In this document: positions 1 to 6,385 of the stretch, in pieces
Layout: each line of letters opens with the position of its first letter
Numbering within the stretch: position 1 is the stretch's first letter
Assembly (NCBI GenBank): GCA_965646165.1
Contig: CBFFYP010000111.1
Span: 1 to 10,284 of the forward strand
Length of the DNA: 10,284 bases
Source: MGBC114844 sp910585855
GTDB taxonomy: Bacteria > Bacillota > Clostridia > Lachnospirales > Lachnospiraceae
Reading direction: 5' to 3'
Made by a program: the position numbers and the translations under genes
Notes under the pieces: generated by a model
The model's database searches: none
What the model was told of the DNA's origin: nothing
The model's input: only the letters and a program-made list of their open reading frames with translations

Positions 1-80
1 AAGCCCTAGACTTTCTTACCGTTTGGAGCGGAGCAGGCAAAGGACAGGAGCAAACCGCCTCTGGCGTCCGGTGAAAACCA
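1..80 (+). repeat. Partial copy (3' part) of the dispersed inverted-repeat element
   Basis: Positions 1-28 align without gaps to 6245-6272 of the complete hairpin B (22 of 28 identical by eye), and positions 56-69 match 6301-6314 (13 of 14), ending in the shared motif TCTGGCGTCC. The stretch between them differs in sequence and is a few bases longer, as expected for an arm that is free to vary as long as it pairs with its partner. The 5' half lies outside the window. The copy sits just downstream of the scrA stop codon. I see no classical hairpin plus U-tract terminator for the scr operon here, so the element itself may mark the transcript end; that is inference. Confidence 0.75.
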
Positions 81-93
81 ACCAACCCTTAAT

Positions 94-2013
94 TTATTCA
101 TCCACCACAATCATCTTTTCCATCTGCTTTGTCATACCTGTTTTTACCACATTACAAGACGAATAATCATCACTATTTGTCAGCAATACAGCCGCAGTTG
201 TACTATATCCCGCTGCTTTAATTTTAGAAATATCAAATGTCATAAGTTTCTGACCAGCCTTAACTTTATCTCCTTCAGCCACAAAAACCATAAATCCGTC
301 ACCATTCATTTTTACCGTATCCACTCCAACATGAATCAAAAGTTCCATTCCCCCCGGTCCGGTAATACCAATCGCATGACGTGTTTCAGTCACAGAGGAT
401 ATTTCCCCATAAAAAGGAGCAACCACTTCCCCGATTTCCGGCTCAATCCCAACACCATCCCCCAAAACACCAGACGCAAATGTTTCATCTGGAATACTTT
501 CTCTTAAAATAACATTTCCCTGAATCGGAGCATAAATTACTTTTTCCATATTTTCCTGTACTGTTTCTTTTTCTGCCGACTCTCTAACTAGTTCTTCTGT
601 TATATTTTCTGATACCTTTTGTTTCTGTGGTTCTTCATCCTTATATCCAAATATCCATGTCAGTGCAAATGAAACACCGATAGAAATTGCCATCATCAAA
701 ATATATGGAATCGGCATATTCAGACAAAGCAGCACACCAAATAAACCAGTTACCCCCGTCCCGCTTGCACCAAGCTGTGTAATAGAAGCAAATAGTGCAC
801 CACATGCACCACCGATACATCCACAGACAAAAGGCTTAAAATAACGCATATTGACACCAAAGATTGCAGGTTCTGTAATACCCATAAATGCACTGAATGC
901 AGAAGGAAGCGCCATAGATTTTGTTCTTGCATTTTTTGTCTTTACTGCAACTGCAAGTGTTGCCGCACCCTGTGCTAAATTTGCTGCAGATGCCAAAGGA
1001 AGCCAATAGGTCACTCCATACTTTGCAAGCTGTCCTACATCAATAATTGTATACATATGATGGATTCCTGCAACAACTGTCGGTGCATAGAGCGCACCCA
1101 TAATAAAACTTCCAATCCCAAGCGGAAGTGCAATCAGCCACTGGATACCGTCAATAATACCATTTTCAATTACAACAAACAAAGGTCCAATAATAGAATA
1201 AGTCAGATAACCAGTTACAAACACACTTACCAAAGGAGTTACAAATAAATCAAACATCTCTGGTACAATCTTATGCAGTTTCTTTTCAATAAAACACATC
1301 ACCCATACAGCAATAATAACCGGAATTACATGCCCCTGATAACCGATTAAATCAATTTCATACAGTCCAAACCATACACTCTGTCTGATATGTACACCCT
1401 CTGTTGCCACCGTCCATGCATTCTGCAGATTCGGATGAATCATTAACATACCGATAACCGCACCCAGATACGGATTGCCGCCAAATGCCTTTGCTGCACT
1501 GTATGCAATTAAAATAGGCAGAAACGTATACGCTACATTACTAAATAAATTTGCAAATACAAATATAGAACTGCTGGTATCTAATGACAAAAAACCATTA
1601 TTTACCATAAAATTTAGTGCTTCCATAATTCCCATTAAAAAACCGCTGGCTACAATCGCCGGAATAATAGGTACAAAAATATCACCCAGTGTTTTAATCG
1701 CCCGCTTAAAAACATTTTGCTGTGCAGCGGCTGCCTGTTTTACTTCCGCTTTTGTAGCAGCAGATAACCCGGAAACCTGAAGAAACTCATCATATACTTT
1801 ATTTACCGTTCCTGTCCCAAGGATAATCTGAAGCTGTCCTGACGCAAAAAAGACCCCTTTTACTCCTTCAATTTCCTCTACTGCCTTACTGTCACACTTG
1901 TTATTGTCCCCAATCACAAGACGCAGACGTGTCGCACAGTGTGCCGCAGAAATCAAATTTTCTTTTTTCCCTACTTTTTCATAAATCTGTTCCGCAACTT
2001 TTTTATAATCCAT
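94..2013 (-). CDS. scrA: PTS sucrose-specific EIIBCA permease (ScrA type)
   Basis: This membrane permease of the phosphoenolpyruvate phosphotransferase system imports sucrose and phosphorylates it to sucrose-6-phosphate. Domains run B-C-A over 639 residues. The EIIB domain covers about 1-90, with the phosphorylated cysteine at C26 in the HCATRLR motif. The EIIC domain covers about 105-460, with many hydrophobic segments, GIHHMY and the conserved GITEPAIFGVN motif. After a charged, glutamate-rich linker comes the EIIA domain at about 490-639, with the active-site histidine H561 in LLIHVGVDTV. Length and order match one-chain sucrose or beta-glucoside permeases. The start has a GAGAGG ribosome site at 2019-2024, five bases upstream. 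The gene is last in the operon, 39 bp after the metallo-hydrolase gene. Sucrose specificity rests on the scrB and regulator context and on resemblance to ScrA; trehalose or beta-glucoside transport is the alternative. Confidence 0.93.
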   Translation of the reverse strand: MDYKKVAEQIYEKVGKKENLISAAHCATRLRLVIGDNNKCDSKAVEEIEGVKGVFFASGQLQIILGTGTVNKVYDEFLQVSGLSAATKAEVKQAAAAQQNVFKRAIKTLGDIFVPIIPAIVASGFLMGIMEALNFMVNNGFLSLDTSSSIFVFANLFSNVAYTFLPILIAYSAAKAFGGNPYLGAVIGMLMIHPNLQNAWTVATEGVHIRQSVWFGLYEIDLIGYQGHVIPVIIAVWVMCFIEKKLHKIVPEMFDLFVTPLVSVFVTGYLTYSIIGPLFVVIENGIIDGIQWLIALPLGIGSFIMGALYAPTVVAGIHHMYTIIDVGQLAKYGVTYWLPLASAANLAQGAATLAVAVKTKNARTKSMALPSAFSAFMGITEPAIFGVNMRYFKPFVCGCIGGACGALFASITQLGASGTGVTGLFGVLLCLNMPIPYILMMAISIGVSFALTWIFGYKDEEPQKQKVSENITEELVRESAEKETVQENMEKVIYAPIQGNVILRESIPDETFASGVLGDGVGIEPEIGEVVAPFYGEISSVTETRHAIGITGPGGMELLIHVGVDTVKMNGDGFMVFVAEGDKVKAGQKLMTFDISKIKAAGYSTTAAVLLTNSDDYSSCNVVKTGMTKQMEKMIVVDE

Positions 2014-2052
2014 ATTTTCCTCTCTTTCTATGCCATACCATATAAAGCACTT

Positions 2053-2886
2053 CTAAAATACCACTTTCATTCCATCGTAAGAAGCAACCATCCCATTTTC
2101 CTCTGCAAACGCTTCTAACTGCTTATGCGTCATCTCGCCATTATGAGAAAAATGATTGATTACTTTAACCGTATCCTTATTGATACAGCCCCGTTCTTCC
2201 AATATCTTTGCAAATGCAATATCATCCGGCAGCCCCATATGGTAGCCATCAATCTGTTTTTTTCCCATCGTAGCATCCAAAGAAATCAAATTGTATTGAT
2301 ACTGAAAAATACAATCCCATGCCTTATCACTCATCTTCATACCCGTATCATGACCATATAACAGACATTTTTCATCCTTCTCTATAATATAGATAAAACA
2401 AGTTTCCCTCTTATCATGATCTGCAGGAATCGGAATAATATGATATCCATCTGCCATAAAATCACCAAACGGCTTTAATCTAATAAACTTAACTGCCTCA
2501 TCCAGCGGATGTACTTTAAACCGATCAATCAACACTGCATCATAAAATGCTTTCTCTACCGCCTCATTGCCATACACATGAAGGATTCCCTTTGCATTGT
2601 GTCCAAAATGCTCATGTCGGTGAATCAATTCTACAGGAAAAAAATGATCCATATGAGAATGTGTCACCAGCAGATGCTCAATCTGTCCTAACTGCAGAGA
2701 ATATTGAAGAGCATGTGTATAAGTATCCGGCGGAAAATCAATTAAAATCTTTCCATCCACAATAGACTGCGTTCTGGTACGTACCTCCTTCCCTCCGGCT
2801 TTTCTCGCCTTTTTGCAGATTTCACAGTCACAAAACAGAGCCGGCAACCCTTCTGCTGCTGCAGTTCCCAAATACTGTATTTCCAT
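2053..2886 (-). CDS. Metallo-beta-lactamase-fold hydrolase, PhnP-like
   Basis: A 277-residue, probably cytosolic zinc hydrolase. The metal motif H-x-H-x-D-H is seen at H76, H78, D80 and H81, with further likely ligands at H157 (ADHD), D180 (GHDTG) and H245 (NHFSH). Near the N-terminus is a cysteine cluster, C19, C21 and C24 in CDCEIC, followed by RTRTQS. That layout resembles PhnP-like (COG1235-type) proteins, which act on cyclic phosphodiesters, but the true substrate cannot be read from sequence. The start has AAAGGAG at 2893-2899, six bases upstream. The gene lies 40 bp after scrB and 39 bp before scrA on the same strand, so it should be co-transcribed with both. Its place inside a sucrose operon suggests a role in sugar-phosphate handling or repair, which is inference. 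There is no signal peptide. Confidence 0.85.
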   Translation of the reverse strand: MEIQYLGTAAAEGLPALFCDCEICKKARKAGGKEVRTRTQSIVDGKILIDFPPDTYTHALQYSLQLGQIEHLLVTHSHMDHFFPVELIHRHEHFGHNAKGILHVYGNEAVEKAFYDAVLIDRFKVHPLDEAVKFIRLKPFGDFMADGYHIIPIPADHDKRETCFIYIIEKDEKCLLYGHDTGMKMSDKAWDCIFQYQYNLISLDATMGKKQIDGYHMGLPDDIAFAKILEERGCINKDTVKVINHFSHNGEMTHKQLEAFAEENGMVASYDGMKVVF

Positions 2887-2926
2887 AGCGTTCTCCTTTC
2901 TTCAGGGTAAATCATACACTCCTGAC

Positions 2927-4417
2927 CTAAATACAAATATCATATTTTACAACATCAATACAGGCAGTTCCATCTGTATCAAAAATAATTCCATCAGATT
3001 CCATAGGAGTATAAAAAACAGAAGACATCACTTTTTCTCCTTGATTTACAAATACTTCAACCGAATATCTGTCCAGCAGCAGTCTTAAATTCAATACTTC
3101 TTTCTGCATTTTCGAAACATAAGGTTCTGCTGCCATCTTCCTTCGGCATACTACATCACGCACCAGCCCGGAATACGTCCGATCAATCGTCAGACATTTT
3201 CTTAAATGATTGTATTGAAGAAGCATTTCATATTCCTTGCTGTAAGCAAAGCGAATAGAAAAATAATGAAAATCAAACTCTGTAATATCCACCTGCAAAT
3301 CAATAATCCTTCCACTAATACCATCTAAAACAACTTCCTGTGTTACCCTTCTTTCTATATATTCCACTTTATTTTTACGATATTGTTCCAACTCCCGAAC
3401 CGGACTCTGATAAATCTTTCCCTCTTTTAAAACCAACTCCCTTGGCAAAGTCATCATTCCCGACCAATTTAAAAAATTATTTGCCAGTTTCATATCCCAT
3501 GACTGCATCCATGCAATCATAATCCGTCTGCCGTCTGTTGTCTGCAAAGTCTGTGGTGCATAAAAATCCAGTCCATAATCTACAGAAGCCACTTTCTCTC
3601 TTCTAAATTGATAAATCGACCTATCATAATATCCATAAATAAATATAGAATGATTGCCATTATAAAATTCATACCCTTTTGCCCTCATATCCTGCGGAGA
3701 AACCAATAAAATTTGTCTGTCCCCCAATGAAAAGAAATCGGGACACTCCCACATTTTTCCATATTCCCCCCTGCTCTGATCCAAAACCGTCAAAAACTTC
3801 CACTGTTCCAAATTATCAGACCGATATAAAAGAACCTGCCCATCGTTTTCATCACTAAGACTGCCAACTACCAAATAATAATACTCTCCCTCCTTCCAAA
3901 CTTTCGGATCTCGAAAATCCTTTCTGCTGCTTCCCTCTGGAATACAATCTCCCATAATAATGGGATTCCCCTTATATTTAAAATAATTCAGCCCGTCACC
4001 TTCTGCCATACACTGCACCTGACGGTAATCATGCAACCCATCCTCCAAGTACCGATCTATCACACCAGTATAAATCAGCACATGCTTTCCCTCCGCTTCG
4101 ATTGCACTTCCCGAATAACATCCCCCTTCATCATAACTTTCATCCGGTGCTATTGCCGCCGGCAGATATTCCCATCTGATAAAATCCTTACTCTTACAAT
4201 GCCCCCAATGCATCGGTCCCCATGTGTTACTAAACGGATGATACTGAAAAAACAAATGATACTCTTTTTGATAAACCGAAAATCCATTTGGATCATTCAT
4301 CCATCCAACCGGAGAAGATAAATGATAAACAGGTCTGTGTTCTGCAGGGATTTCAGAAATCCCCCTTTTTTCAATTTTACGAACTCTGTCTAACTGACTG
4401 CTCTGTACCTTATCCAT
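2927..4417 (-). CDS. scrB: Sucrose-6-phosphate hydrolase (glycoside hydrolase family 32)
   Basis: A cytosolic beta-fructofuranosidase that splits sucrose-6-phosphate into glucose-6-phosphate and fructose. From the start chosen here the protein has 496 residues: an N-terminal five-bladed propeller, then a C-terminal beta-sandwich. Family 32 motifs are complete: WMNDPNG with nucleophile D42, YSGS near 101-104, FRDP with the transition-state stabiliser D170, and WECPDFF with acid/base E224. The frame is open to an ATG at 4477, giving 516 residues. That ATG lies only eight bases below the operator at 4486-4501, has no ribosome site, and would add 20 residues ahead of the typical N-terminus. The ATG at 4417 has AGGG eight bases upstream and gives a usual family length, so I prefer it. 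It is the first gene of the scrB, metallo-hydrolase, scrA operon. There is no secretion signal, which fits a phosphorylated intracellular substrate. Confidence 0.93.
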   Translation of the reverse strand: MDKVQSSQLDRVRKIEKRGISEIPAEHRPVYHLSSPVGWMNDPNGFSVYQKEYHLFFQYHPFSNTWGPMHWGHCKSKDFIRWEYLPAAIAPDESYDEGGCYSGSAIEAEGKHVLIYTGVIDRYLEDGLHDYRQVQCMAEGDGLNYFKYKGNPIIMGDCIPEGSSRKDFRDPKVWKEGEYYYLVVGSLSDENDGQVLLYRSDNLEQWKFLTVLDQSRGEYGKMWECPDFFSLGDRQILLVSPQDMRAKGYEFYNGNHSIFIYGYYDRSIYQFRREKVASVDYGLDFYAPQTLQTTDGRRIMIAWMQSWDMKLANNFLNWSGMMTLPRELVLKEGKIYQSPVRELEQYRKNKVEYIERRVTQEVVLDGISGRIIDLQVDITEFDFHYFSIRFAYSKEYEMLLQYNHLRKCLTIDRTYSGLVRDVVCRRKMAAEPYVSKMQKEVLNLRLLLDRYSVEVFVNQGEKVMSSVFYTPMESDGIIFDTDGTACIDVVKYDICI

Positions 4418-4485
4418 AACTTCTACCCTGCCTTTACCCACAATTTTTAAAACCAAATAATCTATAACCAGTTCCATTACCAGTT

Positions 4486-4501
4486 AAGTAACCGGTTACT
4501 T
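4486..4501. promoter_or_regulatory. Operator 1, perfect 16-bp palindrome
   Basis: AAGTAACCGGTTACTT is its own reverse complement, with a central C-G step as is typical of LacI-family operators. It covers about +3 to +18 of the predicted scrB start point (about 4504, minus strand), a position where bound repressor would block initiation or escape. Read on the minus strand it continues into AACTGG. ScrR, encoded next door, is the obvious ligand, by inference. Confidence 0.85.
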
Positions 4502-4510
4502 TATATTCTT

Positions 4511-4539
4511 AAAATACCACGTTTTTTCTTTTCTGTCAA
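4511..4539 (-). promoter_or_regulatory. scrB operon promoter
   Basis: On the minus strand a perfect -35 TTGACA (4534-4539) is followed by a 17-bp spacer and a -10 TATTTT (4511-4516). A TG pair one base before the -10 makes it an extended -10. Transcription should start near 4504, leaving an untranslated leader of about 87 bases before the preferred scrB start. Confidence 0.8.
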
Positions 4540-4553
4540 TAGACTTTTTCAAA

Positions 4554-4569
4554 AAATAACCGGTTACTT
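4554..4569. promoter_or_regulatory. Operator 2, near-perfect copy of operator 1
   Basis: AAATAACCGGTTACTT differs from operator 1 at one position. Read on the plus strand it continues into AACTAG, mirroring the AACTGG tail of operator 1 on the opposite strand. Centre-to-centre spacing is 68 bp. It is centred near -57 of the scrB start point and near -62 of the scrR start point, so it overlaps neither promoter core. It may act as an auxiliary site for looping or for autoregulation of scrR. Confidence 0.8.
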
Positions 4570-4588
4570 AACTAGTTATAATTTTAGA

Positions 4589-4617
4589 TTGATTTTCCAA
4601 ACTTACACTGTTATACT
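4589..4617 (+). promoter_or_regulatory. scrR promoter
   Basis: TTGATT (4589-4594), a 17-bp spacer and TATACT (4612-4617) form a good sigma-A-type promoter reading toward scrR, with a predicted start near 4624. The ribosome site AGGAGG at 4652-4657 lies eight bases before the scrR ATG. Confidence 0.75.
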
Positions 4618-4665
4618 AAAAATAACAAAAACTATTTTTATCATTGATTTTAGGAGGTTTATTCC

Positions 4666-5691
4666 ATGAATAAAAAGAAAGTAACATTTAACGATATCGC
4701 AAAATATACGAATTTTTCTAAAACAACAATATCCCGATATTTTAACAACCCAGATTCCCTTACCGTAGAAAATCAAGATATTATCGCACAGGCACTGATT
4801 GATTTAAATTATCAGGAAAACAAACTTGCCAAAGTCTTAGCAAACGGCAAAAGCGAATTTGTCGGCATTATCGTTCCTAATCTTTATCTGCACTATTATG
4901 CCGAAATGTTAAATCAAATTTTAAATACTTACGAAACCTTCGGATATAAATTTCTAATTTTTGTCAGCAAAAACAATTTCGAAACAGAACGAAACTATAT
5001 TCAAGAATTATTAGCCTATAAAATTGAAGGCATGATTATACTAAGCCATACCATTTCCTCTAAAGAACTGGCTTCCTATCAGATTCCTATTGTTGCCATT
5101 GAACGTGAAGATCAATATATAAACAGCGTAAACACAGATAACTATATGGGTGCTGTACAGGCAACCAGCCTATTATTCAAAAATAACTGTGATATTTTTA
5201 TCCATATCAATTCCGATGTCCCAAAAGACACCCCCGCTTACGGACGTATCCAAGGATTTCAAGACACCTGCAATGAAAACCAAATCCCCTACGAATTAAT
5301 CCTAAAAGATCTGGGACACTCTCATCAAGAAATCCATACCCATATGCTAAAAATCTATCAATACCTAAAAGAAAAATATCCAAATCAAAAAAAAGGACTA
5401 TTTATGGCAAACGATACCCACGCCAACAATATGCTGAATATCATTTTCCGGGAATATGGTACTCTGCCAGACGAATACCGTATCATTGGCTTTGATGATT
5501 CCCCCATCGCAGAACAAGCCATCATTCCAATCAGCACCATAGGTCAGCAAATCAATAAAATAGCATATGAAGCAATGGAATTATTAGTATCACAAATGAA
5601 CGAACGAAAAAAACGCCGCCCAAAACCACAAACCGAAATAATCCATAAAAGCGTAACTCCTATTTTAATCCGAAGAGAAACAACAGATTAG
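4666..5691 (+). CDS. scrR: LacI-family transcriptional regulator of the sucrose operon
   Basis: A 341-residue cytosolic DNA-binding repressor. The LacI-type helix-turn-helix is at residues 8-27, with TFNDIAKYTNFSKTTISRY visible. The hinge helix follows near 52-63, with L58 in the position of the leucine that enters the DNA minor groove in LacI and PurR. A periplasmic-binding-protein-like effector domain runs from about residue 65 (VGIIVPN) to 335 and includes GFDDSPIAEQ near its end. It is divergent from scrB and separated from it by two palindromic CCGG-centred operators, so it most likely represses the scr operon and responds to sucrose, sucrose-6-phosphate or fructose; the ligand is inference. 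The gene is preceded by a clear promoter and AGGAGG. No intrinsic terminator is evident; large inverted repeats begin five bases after the stop codon. Confidence 0.9.
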   Translation: MNKKKVTFNDIAKYTNFSKTTISRYFNNPDSLTVENQDIIAQALIDLNYQENKLAKVLANGKSEFVGIIVPNLYLHYYAEMLNQILNTYETFGYKFLIFVSKNNFETERNYIQELLAYKIEGMIILSHTISSKELASYQIPIVAIEREDQYINSVNTDNYMGAVQATSLLFKNNCDIFIHINSDVPKDTPAYGRIQGFQDTCNENQIPYELILKDLGHSHQEIHTHMLKIYQYLKEKYPNQKKGLFMANDTHANNMLNIIFREYGTLPDEYRIIGFDDSPIAEQAIIPISTIGQQINKIAYEAMELLVSQMNERKKRRPKPQTEIIHKSVTPILIRRETTD

Positions 5692-5702
5692 AAAGGGGGG
5701 AC

Positions 5703-5855
5703 GCCGGAATCGGAAAGAAGGTCTGCTCCGGGCCCGCTCCCGCTTAGCATTTCCTATTTTTATAGCGAACACTAAGGCACTAAAACACAGCAATACAATG
5801 TCCAAGTGCCGACGGGAAATGATGACCCTGCGCAGACCTTCTTTCCAATTCCGGC
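5703..5855. repeat. Hairpin A, long nested inverted repeat
   Basis: Outer arms 5703-5726 and 5832-5855 pair over 24 positions with one exception, which is a C-A mismatch in a plus-strand transcript but a G-U pair in a minus-strand one. Nested inside are CATTTCC 5748-5754 with GGAAATG 5815-5821, and GGCACT 5776-5781 with AGTGCC 5805-5810. There is no U-tract after either arm, so it is not a standard terminator. A 71-codon minus-strand frame (5665-5880) crosses it, but I regard that as spurious. Confidence 0.8.
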
Positions 5856-6069
5856 TGTGTATAGCAGGCAGAAAAAACACCTCAAAACCTGTTCTGCATC
5901 TCCTTAATATGCATCTTTTTCACTATTATCCACTCATTCAAAAAAATTCCAACAAAATCCCTTTTTTGTTCAAAAACCGATAAACAGCCAGATGCGGGAA
6001 CAATGGGCAGCCTGCAGTGACTTCGGAAAAAAGTTAGAAGTTCTTAGGTTTCTGCTCTAAAAACTAAGA

Positions 6070-6109
6070 TTTTTTGCACATACTGCTTCCATGCAGTATG
6101 TGCAAAAAA
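6070..6109. repeat. 17-bp perfect hairpin in the core of hairpin B
   Basis: TTTTTTGCACATACTGC (6070-6086) pairs perfectly with GCAGTATGTGCAAAAAA (6093-6109) around a 6-base loop. The T run is on the 5' side and the A run on the 3' side on either strand, so it does not have the polarity of an intrinsic terminator. Confidence 0.9.
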
Positions 6110-6146
6110 AGGGGCGTGTTTAGCCCGTATTTTAGAAAGGATGCAT

Positions 6147-6197
6147 ATGATGGCTTGTATTATTTCCCTTACACCAGTAACATTTTGGCTGCCATAA
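6147..6197 (+). CDS. Candidate 16-residue peptide in the core of hairpin B
   Basis: A tiny frame encodes MMACIISLTPVTFWLP and then TAA. AGAAAGG at 6134-6140 lies six bases before the ATG at 6147; an in-frame ATG at 6141 directly abuts it. The stop codon is followed immediately by the hairpin GGGCG-AATTG-CGCCC (6198-6212). The peptide is hydrophobic and ends in Pro-stop, a context known to slow translation termination, as in the TnaC leader peptide. I do not recognise it as a known family. A frame this short can arise by chance, so its coding status depends on conservation in other copies. Confidence 0.3.
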   Translation: MMACIISLTPVTFWLP

Positions 6198-6324
6198 GGG
6201 CGAATTGCGCCCCGGTCTGTCCGGCTGGATGCACTGATAGACAGAAACCTTAGAACTTCTTACTTTTTGGAGACCGGAACAGCAGGCTGCCCATTGTTCC
6301 CGCATCTGGCGTCCCCCTCTTGAT

Positions 6325-6362
6325 AAAGAAAAAAGCAGTACACCAACTAAATGGTGTACCGC
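6325..6362 (-). terminator. Intrinsic terminator of the pyruvate:ferredoxin oxidoreductase gene
   Basis: On the minus strand an 11-bp stem (GCGGTACACCA with TGGTGTACTGC, including one G-U pair) surrounds a 6-base loop and is followed by TTTTTTCTTT. It begins 23 bases after the stop codon at 6386, the expected place for a Rho-independent terminator of the minus-strand gene. Confidence 0.92.
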
Positions 6363-6385
6363 CTTCTCAATATACCCTTTACTTC

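Larger units (their letters stand above)
5987..6310. repeat. Hairpin B, 324-bp long inverted-repeat element
   Basis: The outer arms, 5987-6015 and 6282-6310, are perfect reverse complements over 29 bp, starting GCCAGATGCGGG and ending CCCGCATCTGGC. After a linker of 12-13 bases, inner arms 6028-6054 and 6242-6268 pair at 25 of 27 positions. The core contains a 17-bp hairpin, GC-rich local stems and a very short reading frame. It has no transposase and no clear target-site duplication. Partial copies at 1-80 and 10156-10284 show it is a dispersed family. It could be a structured non-coding RNA, a miniature non-autonomous mobile element, or both; sequence alone does not decide. Confidence 0.85.
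5696..6317. repeat. Composite inverted-repeat region bounded by a 10-bp inverted repeat
   Basis: GGGGGACGCC at 5696-5705 is the exact reverse complement of GGCGTCCCCC at 6308-6317. Between them lie hairpin A and hairpin B. The outer repeat shares GCC 5703-5705 with the left arm of A and GGC 6308-6310 with the right arm of B, so a transcript could form a junction closed by a short stem, but not with every pair at once. The part between A and B (5856-5986) is AT-rich with only weak pairing potential. No protein gene of normal length is convincing in the whole stretch between the convergent stop codons. Confidence 0.7.

Noticed and set aside
1475..1780. Plus-strand frame of 101 codons within scrA
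   Set aside because: It is the antisense shadow of a clearly conserved permease gene and has no start signal or family resemblance. The other short frames inside the scr and oxidoreductase genes were rejected likewise.
5665..5880. 71-codon minus-strand open frame across hairpin A
   Set aside because: It overlaps the end of scrR, has an arginine-rich composition that follows from the repeat arms, and has no clear ribosome site. The inverted repeat explains the sequence better.
5951..5973. AACAAAA and TTTTGTT considered as a terminator of scrR
   Set aside because: The stem contains almost only A-T pairs and is not followed by a U-tract, so it is unlikely to terminate transcription.
6070..6109. 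Perfect hairpin considered as a bidirectional terminator
   Set aside because: The T run precedes the stem and the A run follows it on both strands, which is the reverse of the required polarity.
5696..6317. CRISPR array or insertion sequence in the repeat-rich intergenic region
   Set aside because: The repeats are inverted pairs rather than regularly spaced direct repeats, and no transposase fragment is visible in any frame.
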